Shown: one piece after another, positions 46,659-61,539 of the stretch
Numbering within the stretch: position 1 is the stretch's first letter
Layout: the number at the start of each line of letters is the position of its first letter
Assembly (NCBI GenBank): GCA_964019415.1
Contig: OZ025870.1
Location: forward strand, 11,369,455-11,433,454
Source: Ianthella basta
Taxonomy: Eukaryota > Porifera > Demospongiae > Verongiida > Ianthellidae
Length of the DNA stretch: 64,000 bases
Direction: 5' to 3'
The notes under the pieces: generated by a model
Seen by the model: only the letters and a program-made list of their open reading frames with translations
Database searches by the model: none
What the model was told of the DNA's origin: nothing
Position numbers and translations under genes: made by a program

Positions 46659-47956
46659 TACTTAATGTGAACAACACCTGACTTGGAAGATTTGTTGCAT
46701 CCTCTTGAGAAGGCAATTGTGAAAGATTTTATTCCAGCACTCACTGGTAAGGAGGTTACAGATGAGATCAGGGAGCTCTTGGCTCTGCCTGCAAGGCTGG
46801 GAGGTCTTGGCATCTCTATTCCTACTCAGAAATCAAGAAGTGAATATGATGCCTCAAGAATTGTCACTCAACCTCTGGTTTCAGCAATCATCAATAAGGT
46901 GCCAACATATGATGTGAATATTGAAGCAGAGCAGAAAGCAGCAAAGAGCGAAGTACGAACGAAAAGAAAAGCAGAGCATGACCAAGAAGCTGCTGATGTA
47001 AAACTGAAGATGCCATTTGAGTTGAAGAGAAGTATGGATATGGTGCAGGAGAAGGGTGCATCATCATGGCTTACAGTGATCCCAAGGGCAGAATATGATT
47101 TTGCCTTGCACAAAGGGGATTTCAGGGATGCTTTATGTATCCGGTACAACTGGACACCCTCTCGATTGCCACCACAGTGTGCTTGCGGACAGGGATTCAA
47201 TGTCTCACATGCCATGGACTGCCCAAAAGGAGGATTCCCAAGCAAACGCCACAACCTCATTCGTGACATAACAGCCAACTTGATGACAGAGGTGTGCAAG
47301 GGAGTCGCTGTCGAACCACTTCTGCAGCCCCTGAGTGGTGAGCAGTTTTCTTATGCAAGTGCAATCACTGATGACAATGCACGGGCAGACATTTGCGCCC
47401 AGGGTTTCTGGGGGAATAGTAGCCAGAGGGCATTTTTCAATGTAAGGATTTGCAATCCAACCGCCCAGAGCTACCGTAACTCCTCCCTGGAAGCAGTGTA
47501 TCGATCACAGGAGCGGGAGACGCGAAGGCAATATGAAGAACGTATCAACGTAGTTGAAATGAGCTCCTTCACTCCCCTTGTCTTCTCCATCTTCGGTGGA
47601 ATGAGCAAGTGCACAGCAGTGGCATACAAGCGCCTGGCCGACTTGCTTTCAGTGAAGCGAAGTGAATCATACAGCCAAGCGATCTCATGGATTCGCATCA
47701 ATATCAACTTCGCCCTTCTCAGATCCTCAATCAATGCTATCAGAGGATACAGATCCCGGCAAGGGAGACCGGCCAAGCCTGATTCGTTTACCCTTGCCAA
47801 CAATGAGTGCAGGCCCTAACCATTTCAATCTATTGCAGTTATTACAATACTGACCGTACATGTCTCTGACCGATTTCTTTGTAATTTATGCACTCCTGTT
47901 TTATTGTGGGCAGTGCGCGCCCATAATTGTATTCATTGATCAATCAGTCTGTAGCG
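46659..47956 (+). mobile_element. 5'-truncated LINE-like retroelement with target duplication
   Basis: The target TAAATTAAAATGGC is duplicated at 46645-46658 and 47957-47970 (15 bp if the preceding G is counted). An open frame from about 46683 to 47819 (378 codons, no true ATG) begins in the post-RT region (LPARLGGLGISIPTQKS). It continues with a zinc-knuckle-like CACGQGFNVSHAMDC, then RHNLIRD, EPLLQPLSG, RADICAQGFW and FFNVRICNP. The latter resemble a restriction-like endonuclease with Glu and Asp positions. The RT domain itself is missing, so this is a 5'-truncated copy, as is usual for LINEs. No poly-A tail is seen. I recall the same C-terminal domain in many cnidarian and sponge RT proteins; the clade is uncertain. 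Confidence 0.75.
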
Positions 47957-47965
47957 TAAATTAAA

Positions 47966-50900
47966 ATGGCCGAGGGCAACGTTCCACACCGACCTCGTGA
48001 ACACCAGGCGCTAAAAGACGTCTTTGGGCAATTGCACGACACTATCTGTCCTGAGGGTGTCACAGCGACACTTTACGCCAAGGATCTCATCTTGGAGGTC
48101 GAAGCGGACGCTATTCGCAGCAAGGCCACCACGTATGGGAAGAACGAGGAGCTGTTGTTCGCCATACTCAGACGCAGACCTTCCCAGGTGGTGCAGTTCT
48201 GTCAGTTTCTCCTTGAAAAGCAAAGCCATTGTGGCCACATCTTGAAGGAAGGTATTGATTAGGGTCTGGGTGCCTGGCAACAGCCTATAGCTATAAATAT
48301 GCATGATACCCTGACTAGCTATTACATGTTTGTATCCATGCACAAGAGTGGGTGTGATCATGTATTAAACGTCCGCTACACTCGATGTATTATGGATGCA
48401 GTGATTGTAACACTACATCGCAAAGCTATATACATCCCAGTGAATGACGAAGTAGCTAATGCGGTAATTTGCTGCTTTTCATGTGAACATTTGTTTAGGT
48501 ACTTCATGTGCCCCCCTGGGGATATACACGTAGCTAACTAGTTGCCTACAATTAATACTGTGCAGCTATAATGTTTGTTGGGAGAAATCCCCATTTAGGA
48601 TGTATGGCTGTTTGTTGACACTTTGTTTCCACAGCTCTGAAGGCAAGAGGAGTGGACACCTCTTCACTGACTGTTGCTCCACTGGACCCATCTGCAGTGA
48701 GCCATGTGGCTGCCAAGTACTACCCACAAATTGATGATCTGGACATAGCGCTCGGTGTTTTGGTGCAGAAGATGAAAGATGGCACCAAAAAATCACAGAA
48801 TTTGAGAACATTCTGTATTCGTTTTCTCACCACTCTCTCTCGTATCCACAGTCATGACACTAAAGATGCTTTGGATCGTCTTGCCTCACCTGCTTGCCAG
48901 AATGATGAGGCCATTGATATAGTCCAGACATTTGTGGACCCTCTGGACTGCCGTCTCCTGTACCAGATTATATCTGCACTGGAGGATGAGCATCTGAAGA
49001 TAGCTTGGGACGACTACTGCCAACGGTCCAAGCAAGCCTGCCGTGCTACTTTGGAGCAGTGCCACAAAGTAGCGATCAGACCTCATCAGTCATCTCCAAG
49101 TGGCATCACGCTTGGCATCCAGACAAAGATCTTTCCTCACGATTTAACAATCGAGAAGATCCTACAGCTAAATGAGTTCCTTGTCACCAAAATAGGTTTG
49201 GAGGAGAGTGTTTTCCAAGGATTTGCCTGCAGTGCAGTAGCACTCTTCCTCACTGTCAACAGAGCACGCTTGCCGGTTCTGATACGCCTCCTCTCCTGCC
49301 ACCTGAAAGCTCTTCTTGATTTCTCCATCGTCATCATGTTTATTCCTGGGGAGTTCTTCTATGATGTGGCAAGGGACCAAGAGTATCCTTGTCCAAAGGT
49401 GGGTGCAGTGAAACATGTTATTCTTACATCTGAGCTTTGCACAGAATGTGGTATTTGTTGGTTTGTGCCACATTTTCATTCAAATGTTAATTGTTCTACT
49501 CACTTATTCATAGGATGATAAGGTCCAGGAGCCTGTGAGTGCTCAGGAGCAGGCATCGTCCATTGCTGATGTGGAGTCCCGCTTCATTGCCACTCTGGAG
49601 AGGATTGAGCATGCTCAGGTGGCAGTGCAGAAGAAAGAAGAGCTCGTTCATGTGGAAAGAAAGGAGGCTGAGAAGGAGAAGCTCCAGAACCAGGTGCAGA
49701 GCTTGGTTCATGACAACCTGAAGCTGAAGGTACACAAGAATGGGGTGGACATGTTAGCATACACATTAGTTTTATTTATCAATACATGAGGGGATATCAA
49801 ACTTTCACACATAGTCATAGCATCTTAGCGAGAATCCTGTATCCCCCCTTTCACATGGGCATGGTGAATCCGGATTCAAAACTGTTTTTCAATCTGATTC
49901 ATGCAAATCAATCAAGTTTTGGATTGATATTACTTAAATGCCACCCATGTCTGTGAGGATTCAGACCACTCAGCACTTGGGTGCTTTGTGCTCTCAGGCG
50001 TCATGGTCTAAATTCCACAGGCACCTCTTGTGCGGCATTCAACTACTGTATTACATATACAGCACTTTTAGCAACTGATAGCACTGCTAGAAAGCTTGCT
50101 CGGTATAGCATGTTTTCAAACTACTGCAAAGTTTGCTTGGTATTCAGTGTTATGTACTGCACTCTTTAAGTTGCATCAAATGTTCTTATTGCATGTGACT
50201 GTGTACAATCCTGTGAACGTGCTTGTAGGAAGAGAACCACTTGTTGGAGAAGCAGTTGCTTCAGCGACTGGATACACTGCAGGAGATGATGAGCAGAGAA
50301 GCTGGCCCACAACCAGAGGGAGAAGGAGAAGTGGCTGGAAAGGTATAGTTTGTGGACTGGGTTTTACTGCCTATAACATCTGAACCATAGCTATATCTAA
50401 AGTGCCAGGTCTCTCATAGCTGATGGCTATTCCTCCTTTCTGCATGCTAAAGTCCTCACTCTCACTCCTGCCAAGTGATAACATCTGGATTATGCTGACA
50501 TTATCCCTTGGCAGGAGGAATAGTGATTGGTTACATGAGACTCGATCTGTTTATGCACTATGTATGTGCAAGTACAATTACCGTAATTGTTGAAAATTTT
50601 GTTGTGTGGAAATTTTCATGGTTGCCTCCATCCACGAAAATTTTGCCCACAAAAAGTTATGTACAATTAATACAGTGTTAACTAATATAATACGTCTACT
50701 ATATTAAAGCAATACGAAGGTCTGCATCTGAACTTGCACGGCACTTGTGTTTGTAGGAGCTGCGAGTGATGACTCTTCTGAGGTGCCTACAGCGGAAAGA
50801 AGTTAAGGAATTCCAGATTCATGCAGCTCACTAGCGTCTGCTATACTACTTTGCGGCCATCGCAAAAGCGAACATGGAGGTCCGCGCTGCATGGAGTGCG

Positions 50901-53900
50901 AAGGGGAAGCGCTGACCTTACCGGCACTACAGCGCCGCCGCTAGCCCTAGGTTTGGACCAAAAATAGGCAAGAACTCTGCTTGTGTCAAGATAATTATGG
51001 TTGCAGCAACGCGCTTCTTCTTTTCCAGAGAGCTGAATCATTGGGTCAACAAGACTACAGCGTGTTCGGTCAGAAAGGCTTACGTTGGAGAATGAGGAAA
51101 GATATAGAAGATCTTCACTTGGCAAAGTGTAGTACTCTGTATTCTGCTGTGTTAACAATGTACACAATTGCATTTCGTGGGGTTTAAATTTTGTGGGTAG
51201 CCTAGGCCACGAAATTTATGCCCCACGAAAATTTGACACATGAAATTTTTGCCCCAGGAAAATTGTACCATTACGGTATTATTATTTTAGTACGTTCTGT
51301 ATGACTTGTTTATACTTTTATCTTGAAGGATCTGTCAGAAGTTGGTAGTGAAATAATTCCCAGCGATGAAGAATTAGAAGAGTCAGAGCCACCACTGAAG
51401 AAGTCCAAACTACGAGAACTGGAGCCTGAGGAGAAAGAAGTCACAGTGAGTGTTACTCTATGTATTAGTTAAAGTGCCCATCGTGTGTCTATGCCAATTG
51501 CAAAGAGGCACAAGCTTGAGGCCTTGAAACACCCAAGTGTTGAGTGTTCTGAATCCTATAGACACCAGAAAATATTATTGATCAGTATCTTTAGGCGTGC
51601 CTACTAATTGAATAGCAAATAGATGTAGCTGCTCTTATCATATAGTAGCGTCCATGTCCTAAGCAGCCTATTCTTTCACAAGAGTATTGCAATCACATCT
51701 GGGTGGACCACTGTACTTGGTTATTTGAATTAAAACATATTTCTGTGCACTATAATGTGCTTGAACAGAGTAATAGACAGGAAGGAAAGCATGTTGTTTA
51801 TGATATGATTTAAGCAAGTAAACAGACAGAGTGCGTGAGACCCGTATTACGCTGCAAACTATTGGACATGAAAAACATCTACTCTATATACGGCTCATGT
51901 CCTCTGACCTTTAAGACTTGATTCATTTTTGGAAGGACTAACTGAAAGTAGCAAGGGCAAGAGGAGCTAGTTGACATCTGCCTTCCGGATGTCAAAGGAA
52001 CAATGTAGATGAACAGATACCTCAAAACAATCAATCACATAAACTGTTCTATGTAACACTGAAAACCAAAAATGGGTGTTGATTGCGTGGGCATCCATTT
52101 ACAAGCAGGTCGTAGCATGACTCATACAAGTCGAATTGGGTTATAACCTTAAAATAAACCACCAGCACAAGTTGCAGGTAGTCAGGACAAGCACAGGTAT
52201 CATTGGAGGGCATGATGCAGCAAGCAGATCTGTAACTTGCACAATCACTTGTAGTTACATGGTATGCCCTTGCACAAGTTACCTATGCTTGCTCCATCAT
52301 GCACTCTAATGGCGCCCATGCTTGTCCTGACTGCTGCATATTGTGCTAGTGGTTATTCTCTACCAGCACCTAGCACAAATACACTCCCTGCAAATGCGGT
52401 CCTGACCTGTCACTCAGTGAAGTCTACATTGCCCTCCCTCACCCCGCCCACACACTGGTACACCCTAGCTGTCTTCTCCACAAGCCCCGCCCACCATGAG
52501 GAGGTATTTATTAAACGTCGTTGAATAGTCCCACATTGCACACACCATTTCAAAGACAAACTTGAAGGACAGATGTGTGTACTTAGATTGCTGTGCATGG
52601 TCACAGACAGGAAATGATGCTTGACCTGTGTGTGTGCAACGAAACCCAAGTCCAGAGCATTGCGTAAAGCTTTGATCTCCTCAGGAGTTTCTAGGCTAGC
52701 TAGCTGCTATCCCAGTTATTCAACATGTCAAAATCTGTCTTCATCACTTGTTCATTGAGTACGATTGAGCATTCAGGGAAGACTCTTGCCATGAGAATAT
52801 ATTGGATGTTTTTTTGGTCTTTGTCAGAATCAGGAACAAAATTGGTTGTTGTCCTATTTGGCCATTTTGACCGTGCATGGAATGTTTGGGTTCCCACCTG
52901 ATCTTCGGACATCCACCAGATTATTATTTCTCAGCCTCGATCTCATTCTGATTGATATCCTGGCCTAAATTTATGCATAACTGACCCAATCAAAGGGGCT
53001 TCTGAAAGTGTCCACATTATGTCAACAAGGTTGAGTTCTACAACAAAGGCACAATGCATGTGAATACATGCACCTGTATTCTGTTCCAGATTTGTTCATA
53101 CACATTATGTGCACTTACATTGTTTTTCTTATGGCATGACCTTTATCTTTTGTTTCATAAGGACTTCCCAGCAGTGACTAGTGAAGCCATGATGAGTGAT
53201 GTGGGCTCAGAGTGGTCAGAACAACTCTTGCAGAAGTCAAAGCTACAACTGGCTCCTAAAGAGAGGAAGCATGCTCAGGTGAGAGTGTATAGCCTCATAT
53301 ATCCAGTTTGTGTTTGGCTTCCACTCTGGGAAAGTGTAAGAGTCACCCACTGCATGGGGATTGCACCGCATGAAGCCATGCAGTGCGTGTGCATTTACTT
53401 CACATTGAGAAACTGACAAGAGGCTAGTATATAGAGTGACCTTAATAATTGTCATTTTAACAAAGTGGATGAGTGTGCATTCCAAGACTGAGCACCGGGA
53501 GTAGTGCATGGGTCCAACATGTGTCACCCAGGCACAGAGACCCAACCTGAGGTGGGATATGCTGTATCAACTCTCGCAGCCTGCACAGCTACTACATTCG
53601 CTGCCCATGGTGCACTCCTGCATGGTTTCTGTCACTGCTTGCCAATACCACTTGCATACATACAGAGGCTGTATGCAAGGTATGGCCAATATCACAAGCA
53701 TGAACAGCCTATGATTTCTCACAGACATATGTAAAAGATCCTGTTTGTAGGTGAATTGCATCAAGAGAATCTCTTAATTATAGATCAATGCACAGGTCAA
53801 TCTTGGTGCTCTAGGTAAAAACTAAAATCTATGGCTATATTCCTACGTATATTGCTACAGTCATCTTTGGAGGATGCCAAAGCTCTTTTTGCAGCCTGCG

Positions 53901-55301
53901 GTATGAAAGTGAGTACATGGTCAGAAGTTCCAAAAGCAGTAAAACTGTTGAAGGAAAGGAACGAGGCATTGCATGAAAAAGCAGCAAGGGAGGATGAGGC
54001 ATTGAGGGAGAAGGAGAAGGCAGTAAAAGAGAAGGATGAGATTGTAAAGCAGAAGGAAAAAGCTCAGGTGAACTACACATTCGTGAGAACAAAATTATTT
54101 CAATTGCTCTCAATGTATATTGCATTGTGAATCGATACCTTACTGTAGGCAGTGTTTGAGGACGTCCAATCAGTCCTTGTCAAGTATGGATTTGAAGTGG
54201 GGTCTTGGGAAGATGTCCCCCAAGCAGTAGAGCAGGTAGCACGCAAGCAGGGAAAGGAACCACTACCAGATGGTGAGTTGGGCTCCTCTCAAGATGGTGA
54301 TGACTGTATGGTGTATGCGCAGATGTCGTCTGCCAGCACAGCCCATAGGTGAAGCAAGAGGTTGTGTCTGGAATTAAAACAACACAGGTAGTGATCGTAG
54401 AGTATAGCGTCCATAATTGAAGTAAGTGGGCCAGCACAATCGAAAGGACAGGCTGGCTCATGACAGTGTACAGTGCCTATACAGGTCCGGGATAAGCTGT
54501 ATACAAGAGATTGGCTAGGTTCCCAAATGGTTTGCCAAAGTGGACAGCACCTTGCAGTTGATTGAAGAATGCTTGGCAGCCATATTGGCAAACATTGAAG
54601 AATAGGACCATATACCATCGGGCATAATTGCTTTTATAGATATACGTAACATACATGCATGCAAGCATATGTACGTAAAGGTCGATGCAACACGATTAGT
54701 TACTTCACTTACAGCTCGGCAAGCTCAGCCAGTCATGCAGACTGAGTACAATAGTGCAGTCAGATCACTGTTAGTAAACCTGAGCCAGGATAGTTTGCAG
54801 TGAGAATTGTTGATTCAGATGTTCAGAGCAAATTTCGCTTGTTTTGTGGCATACAATTAAAATTAATGTTTAATGCACGTCATTTTGGTATTTCATCATG
54901 CAGCACTTATGAATACCATAAACAGCGCAGACTTTATGCTAGCTTGGAATATCGCACAAGTTCTGGAGAAGAAATCTTGGCCCGAGGTTGCAGCAAACCT
55001 GGGCTGCTCACAAGACTACATTCGTACTTTGTACCAAGAGTGGGAAAGTGGCACACTGCATTATCCATCTAGGCCACCTGAGTGGCATGCAATGCGCATG
55101 GACTCAACCAATAATAAATGCTTTGTCAGTGTAATTGCAGACTGGACAGCCAAAAAAGAAGGAACAGGCAGGCCACGCAATTGGAAGACAGTGCTGCAAG
55201 TTATCAAGTCATGCTGCATCAACTCCAAAGAGGCCCTTTCTAGGGTATTAGCTTTTGAAAGCAGGCTAGTTGAAGGTGTCAATGTGTACACTCCACTTTA
55301 A
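47966..55301 (+). CDS. Array unit 5: intact and longest CARD-MID-CC-Death(A') protein, 780 aa
   Basis: Exons are CARD 47966-48251, MID 48635-49398, CC1 49514-49729, CC2 50229-50342, E5 51329-51445, E5' 53162-53278, E6 53861-54067, E7 54149-54272 and Death 54904-55301. The sum of 2343 nt is in one frame. Residues 1-95 are CARD, 96-350 MID and 351-460 charged helices. Residues 461-538 are two related acidic exons (LKKSKL and LQKSKL), 539-607 are E6 with a coiled coil, 608-648 are E7 and 649-780 are a class A' Death domain (SWPEVAANLGCSQDYIRTLY, IADWTAKKEGTG). It is the only unit with E5' and with E6 and E7 together in a full gene. The start codon lies in the LINE target duplication, so expression may depend on sequence inside the LINE. 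Confidence 0.85.
50579..51278. mobile_element. MITE (TACCRTAAT ends), unit 5 copy
   Basis: It starts TACCGTAATTG, ends ATTACGGTA and is nearly identical to 3816-4516. The same position and the same flanks show that it was inserted before the unit 1 / unit 5 duplication. Confidence 0.75.
52151..52356. repeat. Intronic foldback, unit 5 copy
   Basis: Same arms and intron position as 5397-5604, between E5 and E5'. Confidence 0.7.
54289..54668 (-). other. Foreign segment in the unit 5 E7-Death intron
   Basis: This intron stretch has no match in units 1 or 2. The minus strand holds two long overlapping open frames (one contains HEPACPFDCAGPLTSIM, the other CQYGCQAFFNQLQGAV). I recognise no family. 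It may be a captured exon fragment or chance. Confidence 0.25.
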
Positions 55302-56050
55302 TACACCAAAATCTTTTTTGAGCTAGCTATATAATTATAGGTCATGTATTCAAAAAACATTTCAGTATCAGGTCTGCTCGTAATTCACACCTTTCAACAT
55401 TTTGCTTTATTTTTTTGCTAAAATGTAACATATAATGCACGCACACATACACATATTTGGTGGTTGTGCTGTACTCGATCAATGGTATTGCCATCTTGCA
55501 CATTGATATCGATGAATATGATTCAACATTCAATTAATATCACATACATGCTTCTGTAACTCATTCACACATTCACCAGTTCAGATATACTGAATAAGCT
55601 TCTTCACTCATCCTGCGAAAGAAACAGATATTATACACATAATACACAAATTAAATTCAATACAAATAACAAATTAGCTGAATTTCACATACAGCATCAA
55701 AACATCTAGGCGTTAATTAATATAAGCCGCAAGCATGCAATACTGCCATGAGCACACACCACACCTCAAACAAATCCACTGTGGGTCTAGTGGATGATAT
55801 TACTGTTCACAGCGTATACGATTACTATTTGAGGATAGCTGGTACAGGTCTAGCTCAAGGGGGCCTGACTGAAGCATGAAGTGCTACATGTATTCCACTT
55901 ACAACACACCCCTTGATCATACCCTCCCTCTCATTCCACCCTCAAACACACACACAAGCACCACGCGCACACACCATACACACAACACATGCACACCCAC
56001 CCACCCACACACACCTCACTACACCCTAGTTAGCTATATAGGTCTCTCCC
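55302..56050. other. Spacer between unit 5 and RPL12
   Basis: This 750-bp AT-rich spacer contains the 3' ends of two convergent genes. CA-rich runs lie near 55940-56010. No exon was recognised. Confidence 0.6.
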
Positions 56051-57628
56051 CTATACACTCACAGGCACTTCTAGTGTCCCATCATTGATGGCATCAATCC
56101 AGTCGTGAGGGTGTTTCCCCTCCACCTTGCACCCAACTGACTGTGCTGTCCCCAATATCTCCTTCACTGTGCCTGAGAACTCCTTAGCAATGGAGCGAGG
56201 CCTCATGGTCCGAGCAATGCTGTACACATCCTCCAGTGAAATACTCCCTGTATGCTGAACTGTGTGCATCAAAGCAGAGCAGTGCAGTATAGTCAACATT
56301 GCATTGTAAAGCAGACAAATCATGATATCGAAGGAATGCATGGAAATATCTTGTGTTCATGAGTAAACATCATGCATACACATTACTGAACTTTCAACAA
56401 AGTAATTATTCTAGTAAATTGAGAGCAAAATAACAAATATTGACTATATTTCCAAGCTTTGATTGAAAACGTTTCAAATAATGTCACTAAAATTGCCACC
56501 TAGTGCAAATTTACTGCCACCTTTTATTTTTATTTATTGTATTCAGTTGCTCAAAACTGTTTTGAAAAGGGATAGAGATACAAGAAAGAGTGAACGAAGT
56601 GAAGCTAGACCAAGAACTACTTGCTTAATGCTACTGCCTAGGATCCAGTATTCCACATTTCAAACTTCCACTAATAGACAGAAACAAAGTTTTGAATAGC
56701 CAAAAGAACACTTTCACTGCTTGTGAAGTTGCAACACTTCAAAGCTTCGTCCCAGCACTAATGTGAAGTATCACAAACTATGTAGCCAAACTAGACACAT
56801 TCCTGTAGTTACAAATGCGGGTGTGCACATGCATGCATAACTGTGCGTGCACACACACTGATGATAAAAGAATACCTAATGATGATAAAAGAATACCCAT
56901 ATATAGCAGTTAGTGGAGCTTCAGAGATCTTGGTGGTATGTGTCATCACTCGACAGTCAAGAGTAGCAAATAATACATCACCAGCTCCTTCAATACATCA
57001 GTAGGGAAGTATCACTAACGTCCCATTTCTTAGCCTTACACAAGTAAAGATTCACAATTCTATACAACCTAAACACAGGTCAATATCCCACAATAATGCA
57101 CCGATCAAAGTCAAGCTTATGGGGAGGAAATTTGGCAAGTAAATAACTGTAAAACGTAACAACTTCTAAGAGACTCAAACAGCAGCTGTTCAAAAGTGTG
57201 TCAGATGGAGCTCACTAGTATAAACTGTACTAGCTTGCATTTGTATCCGTAAACTGCATACTTTAGTACAAAAACAGCTGCAAATGACTCAAAAGTTTAG
57301 TAAACTGCAATTTCAGATTTAAAAGTCAGAAGTTTTACTACAAAATCGAATCCAAAATAAGAAGCAATGACCCATACCTACGCACCCAATTCATCACTTC
57401 TACAACACCTGCTCCCTGCTCACCGTGTTTAACTTTCTTCCTGTCCCGCGGAGGTTCTTTGAGGGCCTTGATGACGAGAGCCGAAGCTGTAGGGATCACC
57501 TCAATCTTGGCCTGTCTGTTCTGGACAGTCAGTTGTACTCGAATACGCAGTCCCTTCCAGTCTGTGGTGGACTTGGCAATGTCTTCACCTACTTTCTTGG
57601 GGGACTGTATGCAGTGTGTGCGTGCGTG

Positions 57629-57685
<57 letters not shown>

Positions 57686-58507
57686 ATGGTTGTGTGGTAT
57701 GAGAGTGAGTTAGCGAGTGTGAATGTGTGCATACAGAGGGCAGGGTACAAATGAGAGAAAGCAGTGGACTAAGCAGACAAGCAATAAGCAGTGAAAGAAC
57801 ACTACACAAACAACACAAAACACACTCATGAACATGTATAAGTGAAGTTTTGTACATTGCATGGTTTATCTCCATGGTAACTGCCGAAGTGGCTCCACGA
57901 AGCACAAGGAATATGCAATGCTAAGCCCTCCACATGTACGAGACAAGGGCGGCCATGTTTCTGTTCAACACTGTGGCGAGGACCATGCATCATGGGAGGT
58001 GGCTGGAGACACATACACAGAGATGTGCCCCAACCAAGTCAGCTCCGTGCCACTGGACCAGAGCTACTGACAGGCATACCAGTAGGTGGTCCGCGTTGGG
58101 GGAGGGGAGGGATGCGAGGAGGGTGGATGACTAATGACTGTGTACATCTGGATGATACGTACATGTGTAGCACGTGACTGGTGACTGTCATGTGAGGGGT
58201 GGGGGGACCTTTTGAGAAGCAGATGAAGACTGAGGAGGGAGGTAGTTAAAGGTGTTTGGATGTGCTCCAGTGTAGTGTGCTCTTACCAGTCCAAGGGGAC
58301 CCAGCTTCGGAGCAAGTGACGAAGTGGCACCAACTTCACCCCCAACAACTCTCAGGGAAACTACAGGTGAGAAGAGAGAAAGCACTCAGTTAATGTGCAC
58401 AGATACCGGCAGAACAAAGAGGAATAGAAAATACAGAAGCAGCATGTTACGCGGGTACGGTTGAACTTACTGACTTTAATCTCGTTCGGATCAAACTTAG
58501 GAGGCAT
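56051..58507 (-). CDS. RPL12: 60S ribosomal protein L12 (uL11), intact
   Basis: Exons are 58507-58471, 58360-58287, 57604-57424 and 56259-56051. The sum is 501 nt, or 166 aa, close to the 165 aa of human L12. The start reads [12 protein letters not shown], then [89 protein letters not shown] and [20 protein letters not shown]. All splice sites are canonical and in phase. The protein forms part of the GTPase-associated stalk base of the large ribosomal subunit in the cytosol. It is the parent of the fragments at 8483-10838, 34561-34768 and 44571-44806. Intron 2 holds a TG repeat (57628-57690) that is short in the unit 1 copy. Confidence 0.95.
57628..57690 (+). repeat. (TG)n microsatellite in RPL12 intron 2
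   Basis: About 28 TG repeats between GCATGTG and GCATGG. The same intron position in the duplicate (about 10020-10040) has only a few TG units. Confidence 0.95.
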
Positions 58508-58779
58508 GTCGACCTTCCTTCTTCACTGACTGTATAAAAACTGCTGTCCCAGCAAGAGGAGAGAACATGCTACGCGACAATTTTCTCAACACGCACCCGC
58601 TATAGGGTATGGAATAACATTATGCTACCATTTCAAGGCATTCCGCAACTCACAGCGTTCAGATTGTGTGGATGAGCTCTTCAGCCCCACCAAGTCAAGT
58701 TGCACAACTGACGCTATAGAAACGAGGAAGACCACGTGGGTGTGACGTCATGACATTGAATTGCGTAAGTGTTGTATAA
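58508..58779. promoter_or_regulatory. Divergent promoter between RPL12 and TRMT6
   Basis: Only 272 bp separate the two start codons, which face away from each other. It contains a perfect CRE-type palindrome, TGACGTCA, at 58743-58750, 30 bp upstream of the TRMT6 ATG. On the RPL12 side TTTTTATACAG lies about 26-36 bp upstream of its ATG. Shared regulation of two translation-related genes is plausible. Confidence 0.6.
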
Positions 58780-61526
<2,747 letters not shown>

Positions 61527-61539
61527 GTGGGTACTTAGC

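Noticed and set aside
56930-56990. Box C/D-like motifs (GTGATGA and CTCTGA) on the sense strand of RPL12 intron 3, also at about 9325-9355
   Set aside because: RPL genes often host snoRNAs, but spacing is too short and no terminal stem or second box pair was found.
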